64,000 nucleotides of DNA from contig CM043953.1 of the NCBI GenBank assembly GCA_014529385.2, positions 67,268,372 through 67,332,371 on the forward strand, read 5' to 3'. The DNA is from Adiantum capillus-veneris. Taxonomy: Eukaryota; Streptophyta; Polypodiopsida; Polypodiales; Pteridaceae. Of this stretch, positions 10,120-22,019 are shown piece after piece. The notes under the pieces are model-generated. The model ran no database searches. It was not told the DNA's origin and worked only from the letters and a program-made list of their open reading frames with translations. The position numbers and the translations under genes were made by a program. How positions within the stretch are numbered: position 1 is the stretch's first letter; each line of letters begins with the position of its first letter.

Positions 10120-10700
10120 TACCGTAATCCCGAAGCTCAACTCTAATATAAAATCCTAATCCAAAATCTAATCTTAAATCTAACCTAATTGAACATGTGG
10201 TGATTCGCGGCTAATTGAATATGGTTAGTGTTTGAGTTAATAGGTGTCGGATTCTGAAGGGAGTATAGATATTGTTGTATAACTAGTGTTTGCTCTTTGG
10301 GAAAAGCGCGCCTTCATTGATATGCACTAAATCTAACCTAAATCTAATCTAATCTAATCTAATCTCAAACTCAAAATAAACTTAAATCTAACCTAAATAT
10401 AAATGTAATCTTACTTAAATCTAAATTTAATCTAGTTAATTTTAAATCTTGTCTTAATCTTAAATCTAACTATAATTTAATATTAAATTCAACATAAAAC
10501 TGAATCTAATCCAATCTTAAATCCTAAACCTAAATGTAATCTAACTTAAATCTAACATAGCTAGCTAATCTTTAATATTTTTTGAATTTTAAATCTAACA
10601 TATTCTTAATCTAGCATAAATCTAAATTCAACCTAATCTTAAACTCAACATAAACATCAATCTAAATGTAATCTAACCTAATTTAATTTAAATCTTAACC
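10120..10700 (-). repeat. AT-rich TTAGAT-like hexamer array, CACTA copy 1
   Basis: About 580 bp of degenerate aatcta / aacctaa words (taaatctaacctaa and similar). A counterpart in the complementary orientation lies at 35640-36010 in CACTA copy 2. No open frame. Confidence 0.8.
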
Positions 10701-10750
10701 TAATCTCGCTCTCATTTTGTTTTCTCCCCTTACCTTTCTCTTTCGTCTTC

Positions 10751-10803
10751 TCCCCCTCTCTCTCTCTTTGCTTTTTTATTCTCTCTCTCTTTCTCTTTGT
10801 TTT

Positions 10804-10866
<63 letters not shown>

Positions 10867-10883
10867 TTCTCTCAAAGACACAA

Positions 10884-10917
<34 letters not shown>

Positions 10918-10985
10918 TGAGATAGAGAGAAAGAGGGAAAGGGAACATGAGAGAGAGGAGCATACCTGGATCTCCTTCCTCTCCT

Positions 10986-11022
<37 letters not shown>

Positions 11023-11035
11023 GGAATAAAGAGAG
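10751..11035 (-). repeat. Compound (CT)n and (GT)n microsatellites, CACTA copy 1
   Basis: Long ct runs (10751-10865), then gt (10880-10900), ga, and a second gt run (10990-11020). The Ser/Leu/His/Glu-rich ORFs on both strands are artefacts of these runs. Copy 2 has the same order of CA and GA runs at 35280-35625. Confidence 0.9.
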
Positions 11036-11109
11036 AGAGGGAGAGCACATGTTACCTCTTTGCTTGAGCGCTGAAAACTCAAATCTGAGTCTGAGTTTTT
11101 GGGCGCTCT

Positions 11110-11300
11110 CGATGTATTTTTTACGCCTATCGACGTCGCTATAAGCGTCACTCTAGGAGTTGCTATAAGCATCGCTATGCAAAAAATCAAATAGAGATGC
11201 TCATAGCGACGCCCATAGTGACGCTAATAGCAACACTGTGGATTTTCACTTTTGAGCTTCACACTGCGAGCGTCACTAATGTGAAGTACCTCTTGTAGTG
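11110..11300 (-). repeat. CACTA 5' terminus and subterminal repeats, copy 1
   Basis: Read on the minus strand from 11300: CACTACAAG at the tip, then repeated tagcgacgct / agtgacgctt / gcgtcgctat words over about 190 bp. CACTA transposons carry such subterminal arrays as transposase binding sites. The 3-bp target duplication cannot be checked because the opposite end is missing. Confidence 0.8.
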
Positions 11301-11479
11301 TAAATGAAAAAATATACTCATTGAGAAGAGGTAAACAGTTGCTAGTGTTGGACACTACCAACAAACAAAGGAAATAGTACCCAGGGGAACTCAAGGAAAA
11401 TATCAGTCTAGTTAGATGGTTGATGACCAGAAACCCAACACCATACAAATTTATCTTTAGACTACTAGGGAAACCAGTT
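11301..11479. other. Unassigned spacer
   Basis: Between the CACTA tip and recognisable gypsy pol. No convincing coding similarity; it may be eroded sequence of the gypsy relic that follows. Confidence 0.4.
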
Positions 11480-12985
11480 TAGAAAATTCTAATGAGGGAA
11501 ACCCAATAGTTGAGGAAACAGAGATTCATAATGGATCACTAGAGCTAGGCAATCGCTTCAACGACTAAATTCTTGATATCCAAACTAAGAAGGAAGTTGG
11601 GTCACTGGATAAATGAAAGGAAGCGGGTCCAAACTAGTCATTCCCAAATGATGAAGAAGTCAAAGAGTGGAATCTTGGCTAAGAGAATAACCCTCAAATG
11701 ATTATAACTAATAAGAACTTGAAGCTAGAGATCAAGGATGAAGCAAAGGCACTCTTGTGAAAATACAAGGATGTATTTGCATGGGAACATACTGATCTAA
11801 AAGGAAAAGATCCAAAAGTGTGCCAGCATAGGATATCACTAAAAGTTGATGCTAGACCAGTCATATTATAGAGGTACAATATGAACCCCAATTATACCAA
11901 GGAGATCAAAGAGGAGATAGATAATATTCTCAAGGTAGGGCTCATCGCAAAGGTGTAAAGCAGTGAGTGTCTATTTCCAATAGCAGTAGTCCTAGAAAAG
12001 AATGTAAAGGTGAGGGTATATATGCACAAGAGGAAGCTAAATGCACAAACCATTAAGGAAGATTTTCCACTACCCTTTACAAACATCTTACTAGTTGAGA
12101 TTGTAGACCACAAAATGTACAAGTTCATGGATGGATATAGTGGCTACAACCAATTAAAGATTCCACATGAGGATCAAGACAACAAAAAAATCATCACTGT
12201 GAATATGGAGAATCTATGTATCTAGCCATGTCATTTACACTATACAATGCTCCAACAACCTTTCATAGATGCATGATGGAGATATTCAATGAGTTCCTGT
12301 ACACATTTCTAGCCATGTGTTTGGATGACTTCACCATCTTTTCCAAGGAGAAAATACATTTGTTATTTTTGGAGACAGTGTTTGAGAGGTGCAAAAATAA
12401 AATAATATACGTGAATCCTTTTAAGTCACTATTTACAGTATGGGGAGGACAACTTCTGGGACGTATTGTCTCCAGATATGGTATTGAAATTGCTAGCAGT
12501 AAATTGAAGTGTGTTGTTCAACAAGCAAGAGCACCAACAATAGTATTTAAAGTCAGATTTTTTTGGGGTATATCTACTTTTGTAGAGTTTTTACTCATAT
12601 ATTTGTAACCAAAGAACCTCCTTTATATATATTAACCAAGAAATGCACAAAGTTCATTTGGACTTGGGAATGTGAACAAATTTTCAAATGCTTAAAGGAT
12701 GTGATCAGCAGAAATCTAGTCCTCGGACAATAGATCTACCCAGTTTACTTTGCCTATTGTGTTGCAAATTTATCTTGGATGAAGAAGGCTATTCTTCCGC
12801 TGAGATACAAGCACTAATATTGGTGTTCAATGTTACAAAGTCCATGAATTATCTGCTAGGAAAAAACTTTCATTTATATGTGGACCATTTGCAGACACCT
12901 ATCTTCCTAATTACCAAAGTGATTAATGAGGGAAGGTGTCATAATAACTAATATCTAATTCTCCTAAATGATTTTCTCATGTTAA
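11480..12985 (+). pseudogene. Old Ty3/gypsy pol relic (RT and RNase H)
   Basis: Similarity is spread over three frames with many stops. It starts with a pre-RT segment (YKDVFAWEH near 11770). RT motifs include KEIKEEIDNILKVGLI, DFPLPF and MDGYSGYNQ (~12130), then FTLYNAPTTF (~12240) and a degenerate catalytic box CLDDF near 12315. RNase H-like similarity (LLGKNFHLYVDH near 12860) continues to about 12985. The level of decay makes this one of the oldest pieces here. LTR B of the next gypsy element abuts it. Confidence 0.8.
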
Positions 12986-12989
12986 ACTA

Positions 12990-14568
12990 ACCATTTAATA
13001 TGGGGAAGTGACTGGGGGGGAAAATCTAGAATATTGGTTAAGCTCGCAGACTAGCCACAATAGGGATCCAAAGGAGGGAAAACAGGGATCCAAAGAAACA
13101 TGGATCCAAAGAAACATGGATCCAAAGGGGGGCCATCTGGAAAAGAGATATGTGCAACAATGGGCTCCAAAGACCTTAGGGTTCAGCCCATTAAGACGTC
13201 CAAAATGCTAAGGTACCAAAATTCAAAGGTTGTGTCCAATGGTCAAAGGCTTAGGAAAATTGGATGCTTTGTGTGTGTCCCAAAAAGTCTTCACAAACTC
13301 CTACATAGGAGGGGGCGAGCCCAAGAAGTAGGGGATGAGAGATAAACACACATACACATTCACAAGCTTCCGTTGTACACAAGGGGAAAGAGGGACACAT
13401 GTCAGCTCCCTAGGCCAGATGCCCACAAGGTGTACTTAAATCCTATTGGATGGCCATGGAGGTGGACCAATGAGAATTAGGCTAGACTAAATCTAGTTTA
13501 ATTAATCTAAAAACACTTAATAAAATAACCAATAGGAATTAAGCTCTGTAGAAGACTATTGGACAGTCTCCCAAGGGGTCGAATGAGAATTTAGCACCCT
13601 TTCTAGCACCCCAATGGCTGGCCTGATTCCTATTGGCCAGGAGAGAAAGGGGTCCAATGAGAGTTTAATTGCATTTAGTAATTACCTAAAGCTCTTACAA
13701 AAGGGTAAAGGGGGACAAACATCAGAAGGCTATCACGTATGCTCTTGAGATCCTATTGACTAAGCTTGGGGTGGTCCAATGAGGTGCTAGCAAGAGCAAA
13801 TAGAAAGAGGGGTCGACCAAGAGAGAGAGGGGGGTGATTTTTCAACGGAGATTATCCACACACACTCACACTAGTCTATGTGTGGAGTAAGAAGACTCTC
13901 TCTCTCTTCTCAAGCTATAACGGAAAGCTTATCACCTACTCCAAGCTTGTGAGAAGGGAGCCCTACACCAACAACTCTTGGCTTTGTGATGAAAATTTAG
14001 CCAAGCTCCAAGCTTCAATGCATGCTCATCTCCTCTACCATGCTAATTACTAAGCTAAGCTATGCTAATATGAGCGATTATGTGAGGAGATGTACATCTT
14101 TCTCATAAGACTACTCCTTTTTCCTCTCAATCTACTCTCATACCCCGCTAGTTCTCACCATCTTCGAAGGTGTGTGAGGTCTTGGGTCTGAGACCGTGAG
14201 GGAATTCATGTTGTGTTTGATAAGTATATTTATTAGTGCTTGAAATTTCGATATTCATTACACTAGCTAGTATTGAAGGAACACAAAGAATTGTATTGTA
14301 AAATGTCTCTTGATGGGAGAAACCATAATACAAAGCCTTTTGGAGGGGGGACCGGCTCCATGAAAATACGGTCCTCAATTGCTGTCAATTTCTTAATTTC
14401 TCTCTCTTTTGAAGTATTATTCATGTTATCTAACTAGGTGTTATGCTTTTTGTTGCTCTATCCACCCAAGCACTCTTGTTATTCTCATTAGGAGTCTATC
14501 CTAATGAAATGCTCACTATGTTCATGGTATTTTCCGCTACACACAAGATACTAAGCCATTAAATTACA
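12990..14568 (+). repeat. 5' LTR of gypsy B (~1.58 kb, start approximate)
   Basis: The right end is set by the CA at 14567-14568, one base before an initiator-Met primer binding site. The left end is set only by loss of RNase H similarity from the older relic near 12985; a TGACTGG at 13009 is another candidate start. The LTR contains short ggatccaaag repeats (13066-13130) and a CCAAT-pair array. No second LTR copy is visible in the window. Confidence 0.65.
13440..13800 (+). repeat. Four tandem ATTGG...CCAAT modules in LTR B
   Basis: Near 13440, 13553, 13628 and 13750 a tattgg-like word is followed 25-35 bp later by ggtccaatgag or a close variant. Paired inverted CCAAT boxes in the upstream half of an LTR suggest an enhancer bound by NF-Y-type factors; function is inference. 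Confidence 0.6.
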
Positions 14569-14569
14569 T

Positions 14570-14581
14570 TGGTATCAGAGC
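14570..14581 (+). other. Primer binding site of gypsy B (initiator tRNA-Met type)
   Basis: tggtatcagagc, one base after the LTR end. Confidence 0.85.
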
Positions 14582-14984
14582 ACATGGTTTCTCTTGTCTT
14601 GCTCAAGAAGGGAGGTCCTAAGCTAGCTATAAATGGTTGGTATTATTAATTGCATGTGAGTAAGTAGAATATGGATTTTTCAGCCTTCCACTGTGCCTGC
14701 CTTTCTGTAGTTAACGGGGCATCACCATCGAGAGCTATGGTCTTAATAGTGGAGTCCTACGGGGCTTGCCTATTTCTTAACCACTATTGATCTATTAGAA
14801 GCTTCATAGGAGCCAGTGCCGTTTTGGTGTTGAATGACCCTCTCTTCTATTCCTTGCAATTAATGGTATTCTAGCCACGGGTACAGTAGCTTGAGTGCTT
14901 TTTCTAAAGGGGTAAAGAGGAGTAGAAACTAGGGCTTGAAGTGCCAAAGTACACGTAAAATATTTACACCTAAAAGTTGTTATA

Positions 14985-16562
14985 ATGGCTAACAATAGTA
15001 AAGAGAGTGAAGTTAATGTTGATAACTTTGATTTTGCTAATGAGCAGGCTACTAATGATGCCCCGACGCTTGTTAAGTATCTTGTTTCTAGGATTCAACA
15101 ATCCATGGGAAATCCATCCCTCCAAAGTGAAGTGCAATGGCAGATTTGTGCTCATGGGGTTCTCCAAGCTCCCCACCATGATGAGAGAGCACCAAGGAAG
15201 CCTCCTTGCAAGACTTCCAAAAGAGGCCTTTCTATGATTCGGGAAGAATAAGAGGATCCATATGAAGGGCACAAAAATTTTCTCCTTGATGATGCATCTC
15301 CTTCTCAAAGGAAAATTCAAGAGCCTCCACCGAAGGAGCGAGAAAGAAGTGAGTCTCCTGCCACCTCAGTGGAGATGGCTCCATGAAGAAGGTGGGCTAA
15401 ATGCTCCCCATCACCTCCAAAATGGAGAAGACCATCACATACTTCTCCACACCCTATTTCAAAGAGGGATGACAAAAAGCAAGAGAAGAAAAAGACGAGA
15501 AAGAGGACATCCTCTTCTCCATCTTCTTCGTCCTCTTCTTCTTAGAAAGTGATGGTGAAGACCGAAAAGGTCAAGGCAAGAAAAAGGCGCAAAAGAGGTC
15601 ACCCTCTTCTCCATCTTCCTCAAATTATTCACCTTCTGAAGAAAGTGATGGTGCAACCTTTGAACCCTCAAAAATAAGAGGCCTTAGGAAATCCTATGTC
15701 ACATGGATGAGGTTGTCCAAGCTCAAGAAGTTCAAAGAGGGAGGGAAGAGCATCTCTTTCCTTATCTACGATTGTAGCTTTGGTTCTACGGACAAAGTCT
15801 TGGCCTTTATCCAACAGTTGGATGCGGTGTTTGGAGATGAGGGCTTCACTGAGTTCTCTAAGCTACACCATGTAGCTATGCACTTTCAAAAGTCCACTAG
15901 ACAATGGTGGTCTAGCCTATGGGCCAATGGTGAAGCTCCACAAACATGGAAATCTTTAAGAGCTTCCATTATGAAGCAGTTTTTGGCCACTGATGCCAAA
16001 GACAAAGTACTCATCGAATGGAGAAGATTGAAGCTCTCTCCATAGGAATCCATTTTACAAATATGTAGAAAAGTTTTGGGACTTACAATTCAAAGCCACT
16101 GCCTTCAAGAAGTTGGATTTTAGAGAGCAAAAGTAACAATTTTGTGCTGGTTTAACTGAAGGAATGGCCGAGTATGTGAACCCCCAAAGGCCACGCTCCA
16201 TATCGGTGGTTATACACCATACTATGGTGGCTTCTCGAATCAATTTCCAAACGAGGGCTAAAAGAAATTTGAAGCCTATAGAAAACAAGGGTTCCAATGA
16301 GCCTAAGGGGAAGGACAATGTCCAAAAATCTTCTAAGGGAAATTCCAACAAAGCTAAAGAGAAGGGAGTTTACAAAGGCAAAAATAAACTCTCTCTTGAA
16401 GAGCTTGAGCATTATTGCAAGGATAACCGATGTTTCAAGTGCGGCGAGCAAGGGCATGCGTACCGCAATTGTCCCCAAAAGAACACCTGCCATGAGCCTC
16501 CTAGGGCTGTCTTGGCTGAAATCCAAGAGGAGGAAACTCACCACAAAGGATCTCCTCTATGA
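14985..16562 (+). pseudogene. Gypsy B gag
   Basis: The Gag protein would form the element's virus-like particle. A start at 14985 (MANNSKESEV) is followed by frame-disrupted Lys/Arg/Ser-rich sequence. A Retrotrans_gag-type domain lies at 15707-16045 (FIQQLDAVFGDEGF, FQKSTRQWW, SIMKQFLA). A CCHC knuckle is at 16431-16472 (CFKCGEQGHAYRNC), intact. At least three frame changes and stops separate these parts. About 400 bp of leader lies between the primer binding site and the start. Confidence 0.82.
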
Positions 16563-17122
16563 CATGCTTGGGGAAAGGTAGGAGATGATGATGCTTTTAT
16601 TCTCTTTGACCCTAGTTCTACTCATAGTTTCATATCCACAGAGTTGTCCACCAAGCTAGGCATACAAGCTTATGACATGGGAGATGTCCTACCTACAGAT
16701 GGTGCTTTCAAGGGGCAAGAAGCTTCAATCACTCCCTTAATTGGGAAATTGAGGCTCCATGTCCAAATCTATGTGGACAAAGAGGACTTCTTTATCTCTC
16801 CTCTCAAGCATGAGGATGTAATCCTAGGGGCACCATGGTTTGATCGCAAGGCTACCAATGTTAAATTCCCGAAAAGGAGAATCTCCTTTAGGTTCAAGGA
16901 ACAAGATATGCACATAGATGCTAAGGAAATGGGTAACACCATACCCATTGTACATATGCAAGCTTTCAATTAGTCAATAAAGATCTCCATTTCCGTGTAA
17001 ATGATTTGTGTTGAAGATTCTCAAAATGAACCTAATAGTTTAACAAAAGAAAATAAACACACTCACAAGGAATTAGAGTTATCCAATTTTCTCAAGGGGT
17101 CTAGAGATGTCTTTATTGATGA
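16563..17122 (+). pseudogene. Gypsy B aspartic protease and pre-RT linker
   Basis: A retropepsin-like segment follows gag. Its active-site region reads FDPSSTHSFIS, where an Asp-Ser/Thr-Gly is expected, so the catalytic triad is lost. The downstream VILGAPWF motif near 16825 is the usual C-terminal landmark. A stop follows at ~16972; coding then resumes at 17001 and runs into the insertion point of element D. The matching RT resumes at about 23041, beyond D. Confidence 0.75.
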
Positions 17123-17574
17123 TGACGGCCGGTTTTTGAAACCGCGGTTGCAAGAACCAACCCCAAGAAGGGGAGAGGACATTACCTTGTCCACACCTCT
17201 CTCCATTATCGCCGAAAGACAGAGGCCTCTCTTTCTTCTGCTCGGCTCAGCCAATCCACCACCATCTCTCTTACCCCTGCTCCTGTGTCACCTCGCCCAA
17301 TGGGCACATAAAACAAGTTATGGCTGTCTATATTCCATTGCGGGCCGCCATGCATGGACAGGAATTCTCTCTCTCTCTTGAAGTATTTATACACACACCC
17401 ACTTTCATTTTTTTTATCTCTTATCTCTCGCTCGTCCATACTCCACCGGTGGGTCGCCATACCTCACCCCTCCCTCTTCCCTCTTGTCCACACTCCCTCA
17501 ACCTCACTCTCCCTCTCTCCCATCTTGTTTTCTTTCCACAGGCGGGCCGCCGTTTTCTCTCTCTCTTTCCTCAT

Positions 17575-17639
<65 letters not shown>

Positions 17640-18100
17640 CTTCCTCTCTTTTCCTCACTATCTCTCTCTCTCCCTCCATCTATTTACTCTCACTCTTTCT
17701 CTCTATGGAGACTAAAGACCAAAGGCACATAATGATATTCTCTCTCCCTCTCATAACCCAACATCCTACTCTCCCACCCGTTGACCTCACCCCCCCTCTC
17801 CCTCGTTCCCACAGGCAGGCCACCCGAGTCTGAAGTCTCCCTATCTCTCTCTCCCTGTGTAGACCACAACCTGAAGGAAGCATCACAGAAAAACAACCCT
17901 CTCTCTCTCTCTCTCTCTTATCCACACCCTTCTCCCCCCCTCCCCATCCCCCCCCCCCCCCCCCGCTCTTTGTATCTCGCCCTCTCTGAGTCAACCCAAA
18001 GGCGCAGCCATAAACTACTCTCTCTCTCTCTCTAACTACAGACACACACACACTACACCCACACATACACACATACACTCTCTCCCCTCCCCTCGTGAGC

Positions 18101-18141
<41 letters not shown>

Positions 18142-18262
18142 ACTCACTACACACACACTGACTACACACACACTGACTACACACACACACACACTCCCCT
18201 CCCCCCATACAACACCCGCTCCCTCCCTCTCTCTGTGCAACAAAAAAACAAACAAACAAACA

Positions 18263-18293
<31 letters not shown>

Positions 18294-18340
18294 GCTTATA
18301 CCCTCATTCCCACGCACACCCTTGCCGTATACACCCACCA
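17123..18340 (+). repeat. Truncated 5' LTR of element D
   Basis: It aligns with the first ~1.4 kb of the 3' LTR (20781 to about 22205) with small indels, and ends in a shared ccttgccgtatacacc. It includes long CT microsatellites (17575-17640, 18005-18150) and poly-C, which generate spurious Ser/Leu ORFs. Confidence 0.8.
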
Positions 18341-18354
18341 CAACTAAGCAGTTG

Positions 18355-20752
18355 GTCTCTTTACTTTAGAAGGTAAGATACTTAAGCAGGTTCATTCACT
18401 TGCTATCTCAAGTGGTTCTTCCTCTACAACAAGTCACCCAAAGAGATGTCTTCTCATGGAGTGAAGAAAATGAGCAGAAATTTACCGAGGTGAAGCAAAT
18501 CCTAGCCACGCTTCCCACCATTTCACCTCCCTGATGGGACGAGACATTTTATGTGAACCCCAGTGTAGGAACTGATACACTTGGAGCCGTACTAATGCAA
18601 AAGGACCCCCAAAATTCTTTCATGCGTCTTATCCACTTCTCTAGTCGTTTCATGACCCCATCAGAAAAGGGATTCACCGCAGTAGAGCACATGGTGCTTG
18701 CATTAATATTTGCTATACAAAATTTCTCTCTTATCTCCTGCCTAGACCCTTTGTAATTCTGACAATAGAGGAGGTTTTTCCATATGTAATGTGACTCTCA
18801 TCTAGGATCTCTAAATGGCTGGTTAGATTACAAGAGTTTGACTACACCATGCAGGTAGAAAACTCCACCAGGACTAGTCTAGCAGGTATTCTTACTCATC
18901 ATCACTATGAGAAGAAGCTGAAGGTCGACACGGAAGGAAAAGAAGAGACGCCAATGGTAGAAAGTACTAAGCTAGAAAGAGCTCACTCTCCTTTCTTTGA
19001 TGAAGCATACAAGAGAACAGTGGACCAGTCTATAGCTGGCATCATCATTTTGAATGAGCAACAGGAAAGGGTATTCTCCATTGGGCAGCTATTACACTCC
19101 CACTTCAATACTGAAGTAGAGTATGCAGCTTTAATTCTTGGATTAGAACATTGTATTTTGCAAGGGATTCAACACCTAAATATGTTTGACAATTCTCTGC
19201 TTTTTAAAAATCAGATAAATGGCACTTGGGTTTGTAAAAATTAGGTTTTACTTGGTCAACTACCCCAAGTTAAGGATCTCTTAAGAAAGTTTGAAGCAGT
19301 GCAATTATTTCATGTCCCTAGGATATAAAATCAGGAGGCAGATTCTCTAGCCAAGGAAAGAATACAAGACGTTCCCATAGGAGCAATTAAACATAAACTA
19401 CCCCTCTTTCAAGATAGTGATGTTATTCCTGATATCATCAGCTTCTTAGAAGCAAAAGAATGTCCTGAAGGGCACACTAAGGGCCAGAAACAGTGGCTAC
19501 TAAGGAAGGCTACAAGATACAGCCTTGTAAACAACCACTTGTATTGTAAAGGCAAGGATCAGATTCTTAGGGGAGTACGAAGCTCCAATGACATCACATA
19601 GGTATTCTCAAGTTTCCATGATGGTGTCTGTGGCGGTCATTTTGCTTTAGATATCACCAGTAGGAAGATTCTACACGCAGGATTCTCTTGGCCTAGTCTG
19701 AATAGGGATGTGCATCATTGGTGTAAAACATGCAAGGCTTGTCAAGTGTCCAGTGATCGCACACCAACCTATGAGGCACAGACTCTCATCTCATATGGTC
19801 CGTTTGAAAAATGGGGAATAGATGCAATCGGTCCTCTACCAAGGGCCCAATGAGGTAAACTATACATTCTAGCTGCTGTAGACTACATGACCTGATGGGC
19901 GGAAGCAACAGCCACCACCCGCATTACAGCCCAAGAGGTAGCAAAGTTCATATTTGAGCACATCTATTTCCATTTCGGCACTCCGCTTGAGATAATATCT
20001 GATAGGGGACCAGGTTTCAGAGGCGATCTGGTGGGAGAACTGATGAAAAAGTTAGGAATTACACACCGACATTCCACACCATACTATCCACAGTGCAATG
20101 GCCTAGTGGAAAAGGTAAACGGATTGATCTGTAAAATCATCACAAAGCAAGTGAATAACCACATAGGTGACTGGGATAAACATTTCATGGCTGCTCTATG
20201 GGCCTACCGATTGAAATTTCGAACATCATTAGGTTTCACCCCTTTCCATCTAGTTTATGGAAAGGAGGTCATTCTACCCATTGAGGTACAGATAGCCAGC
20301 TCGCGAGTCATGGCTAGCCAATTACAGCGCCCAATTGTCAATCTCCACAACCACATCGTGGATCTGGAAAGGCTCCAACTAGATAGGGAAGATGCAATCA
20401 ATCACTATGCAGCACAAGCAGAGCGACACCGACTCACCTTCAATCAAGGGATTTAGGAAAAGGGCCTGGAAAAAGGCATGTTAGTATTGTGATACGACAA
20501 CAGATTTGACACTAGGAAGGACAAGAAATTTCAACCCAACTGGGAAGGACCATTCATTGTCAAAAGGTGCTATGACAATGGCAGTTATAAGTTGATGGAA
20601 GAAGATAGGAGAATTCACAAAACTAGAGTCAATGTATGGAGGCTAAAGAGGTATTTTCCAAGGTTTGATCTAAAGTTCATGCTAGATATTCCAGAAGACA
20701 GAGAACCCTCCAACTGCACTACTAAAGAATCAGAGGTAGGGCTAGAACCATG
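18355..20752 (+). pseudogene. Element D pol: RNase H, archaic RNase H, integrase
   Basis: The reading starts at the RT-RNase H connection (KVRYLSRFIHL) and continues through RNase H (WSEENEQKF, GAVLMQKDPQ, IHFSSRFM). A second RNase H of the archaic type (18990-19245, TEVEYAALILGLEH) marks the Tat lineage. The integrase zinc region reads HDGVCGGHFA and CKTCKACQ (19619-19745). Catalytic residues are Asp in WGIDAIGPLP (~19815), Asp in ISDRGPGF (~20000) and Glu in NGLVEKVNG (~20105), followed by the chromodomain-free C-terminus ending EDREPS. About nine stop codons and a few frame changes inactivate it. Confidence 0.88.
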
Positions 20753-20769
20753 AATTCCTCTAGCCAGAC

Positions 20770-20780
20770 AGGAGGGCTAA
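20770..20780 (+). other. Polypurine tract of element D
   Basis: aggagggctaa directly before the 3' LTR. Confidence 0.7.
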
Positions 20781-21321
20781 TGACAGTCAGTTTTCAAAAC
20801 CGCGGCCGCAGGAACCAACCCCATGAAGGGGAGAGTACATTACCAAGAAAAAACAATAAAAAATATATTTTTTTAAACATTCGCCACCCCCTCTATGCTT
20901 AACCATTGGCGGGCCGCCATCAATTTTGCCACACCTCTCTCCATTATCACCAGAAGACAAAGGCCTCTCTCTCTCTTGCTCAGCTCCGCCAATCCACCCC
21001 CATCTCTCTTACCCATGCTCTTGTGTCACCTGGCCCAATGGGCGCATAAACCAAGTGGCTGTCTATATTCCACTGCGGGACGCCATTCATGCACATGAGT
21101 TCTCTCTCTCTCTTGCATTATCTATACACACACACACTTTCATATTTTTTTTATTTTTTTCTCTCTCTTGCCTCTCGCTCATCCATACTCCACCCGTGGG
21201 TCGCCATACCTTACCCCTGCCTCTTCCCTCTCGTCCACACTCCCTTGACCTCACTCTCCCCTCTCTCTCTCCCCTCTTGTTTTCTTCCCACCGGCCGCCT
21301 ACCGTTTTCTCTCCCTCTTTC

Positions 21322-21418
<97 letters not shown>

Positions 21419-21825
21419 CTCTCTCTCTTTTCCTCACTATCTCTCTCTCTCACTATCTCTCCCTCCATTGATTTACTCTCACTCTCGCTCTTTGTGGAGA
21501 CTAAAGCCCGAAGGCGCATAATGATATTCTCTCTCCCTCTCATAACCCAACACCCTACTCTCCCACCCATTGATCTCACTCCCCCCCATCTCCCTTGTTT
21601 CCACTGGCGGGCCGCCCGAGTCCGAAGTCTCCCTCTCTCTCGCTCTCCCTGTGGAGACCATATCCCGAAGGCAGCATCACAAAAATGCAACCCTCTCTCT
21701 CTCTTATCCACACCCACACACCCTTCTCCCCCCCTCGCCATCTCAACCCCCCCCCCCCCCCCCCCCCCCCCTCGCCCTCTCTGTCTCTCGTGCTCTCTGA
21801 GTCAGCCTAAAGGTGCAACCATAAA

Positions 21826-21870
<45 letters not shown>

Positions 21871-21942
21871 CTACACACACACACTCACTACACCCACACA
21901 TACACACACACACACACACACTACCCTCCCCTCGTGAGCCCA

Positions 21943-22019
<77 letters not shown>

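Larger units (their letters stand above)
4475..11300 (-). mobile_element. CACTA (En/Spm-like) transposon, copy 1, interrupted
   Basis: This is a minus-strand CACTA DNA transposon. Its 5' terminus is seen at 11300, where the plus strand reads cttgtagtg, the complement of CACTACAAG. Degenerate subterminal repeats follow, then long GA/CA microsatellites, an AT-rich hexamer array, and a broken TNP2-type transposase. The left end is truncated or displaced where copia A's LTR abuts it at 4475. NA1 is inserted at 5283-7941. A second copy of the same layout in the opposite orientation lies at 35267-39380. Confidence 0.85.

Noticed and set aside
10120-10700. Possible interstitial telomere repeat
   Set aside because: The words are TTAGAT/TTAGGTT-like, irregular and not the plant TTTAGGG; the array is an internal part of both CACTA copies.
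10678-11190. ORFs of 100-170 codons rich in Ser, Leu, His, Arg and Glu, on both strands
   Set aside because: They are translations of CT/GA/GT microsatellites; both strands and several frames are open for compositional reasons.
18355-20752. Endogenous pararetrovirus (caulimovirid) pol
   Set aside because: An integrase with zinc region and D,D,E residues and flanking LTRs are present; caulimovirids lack both.
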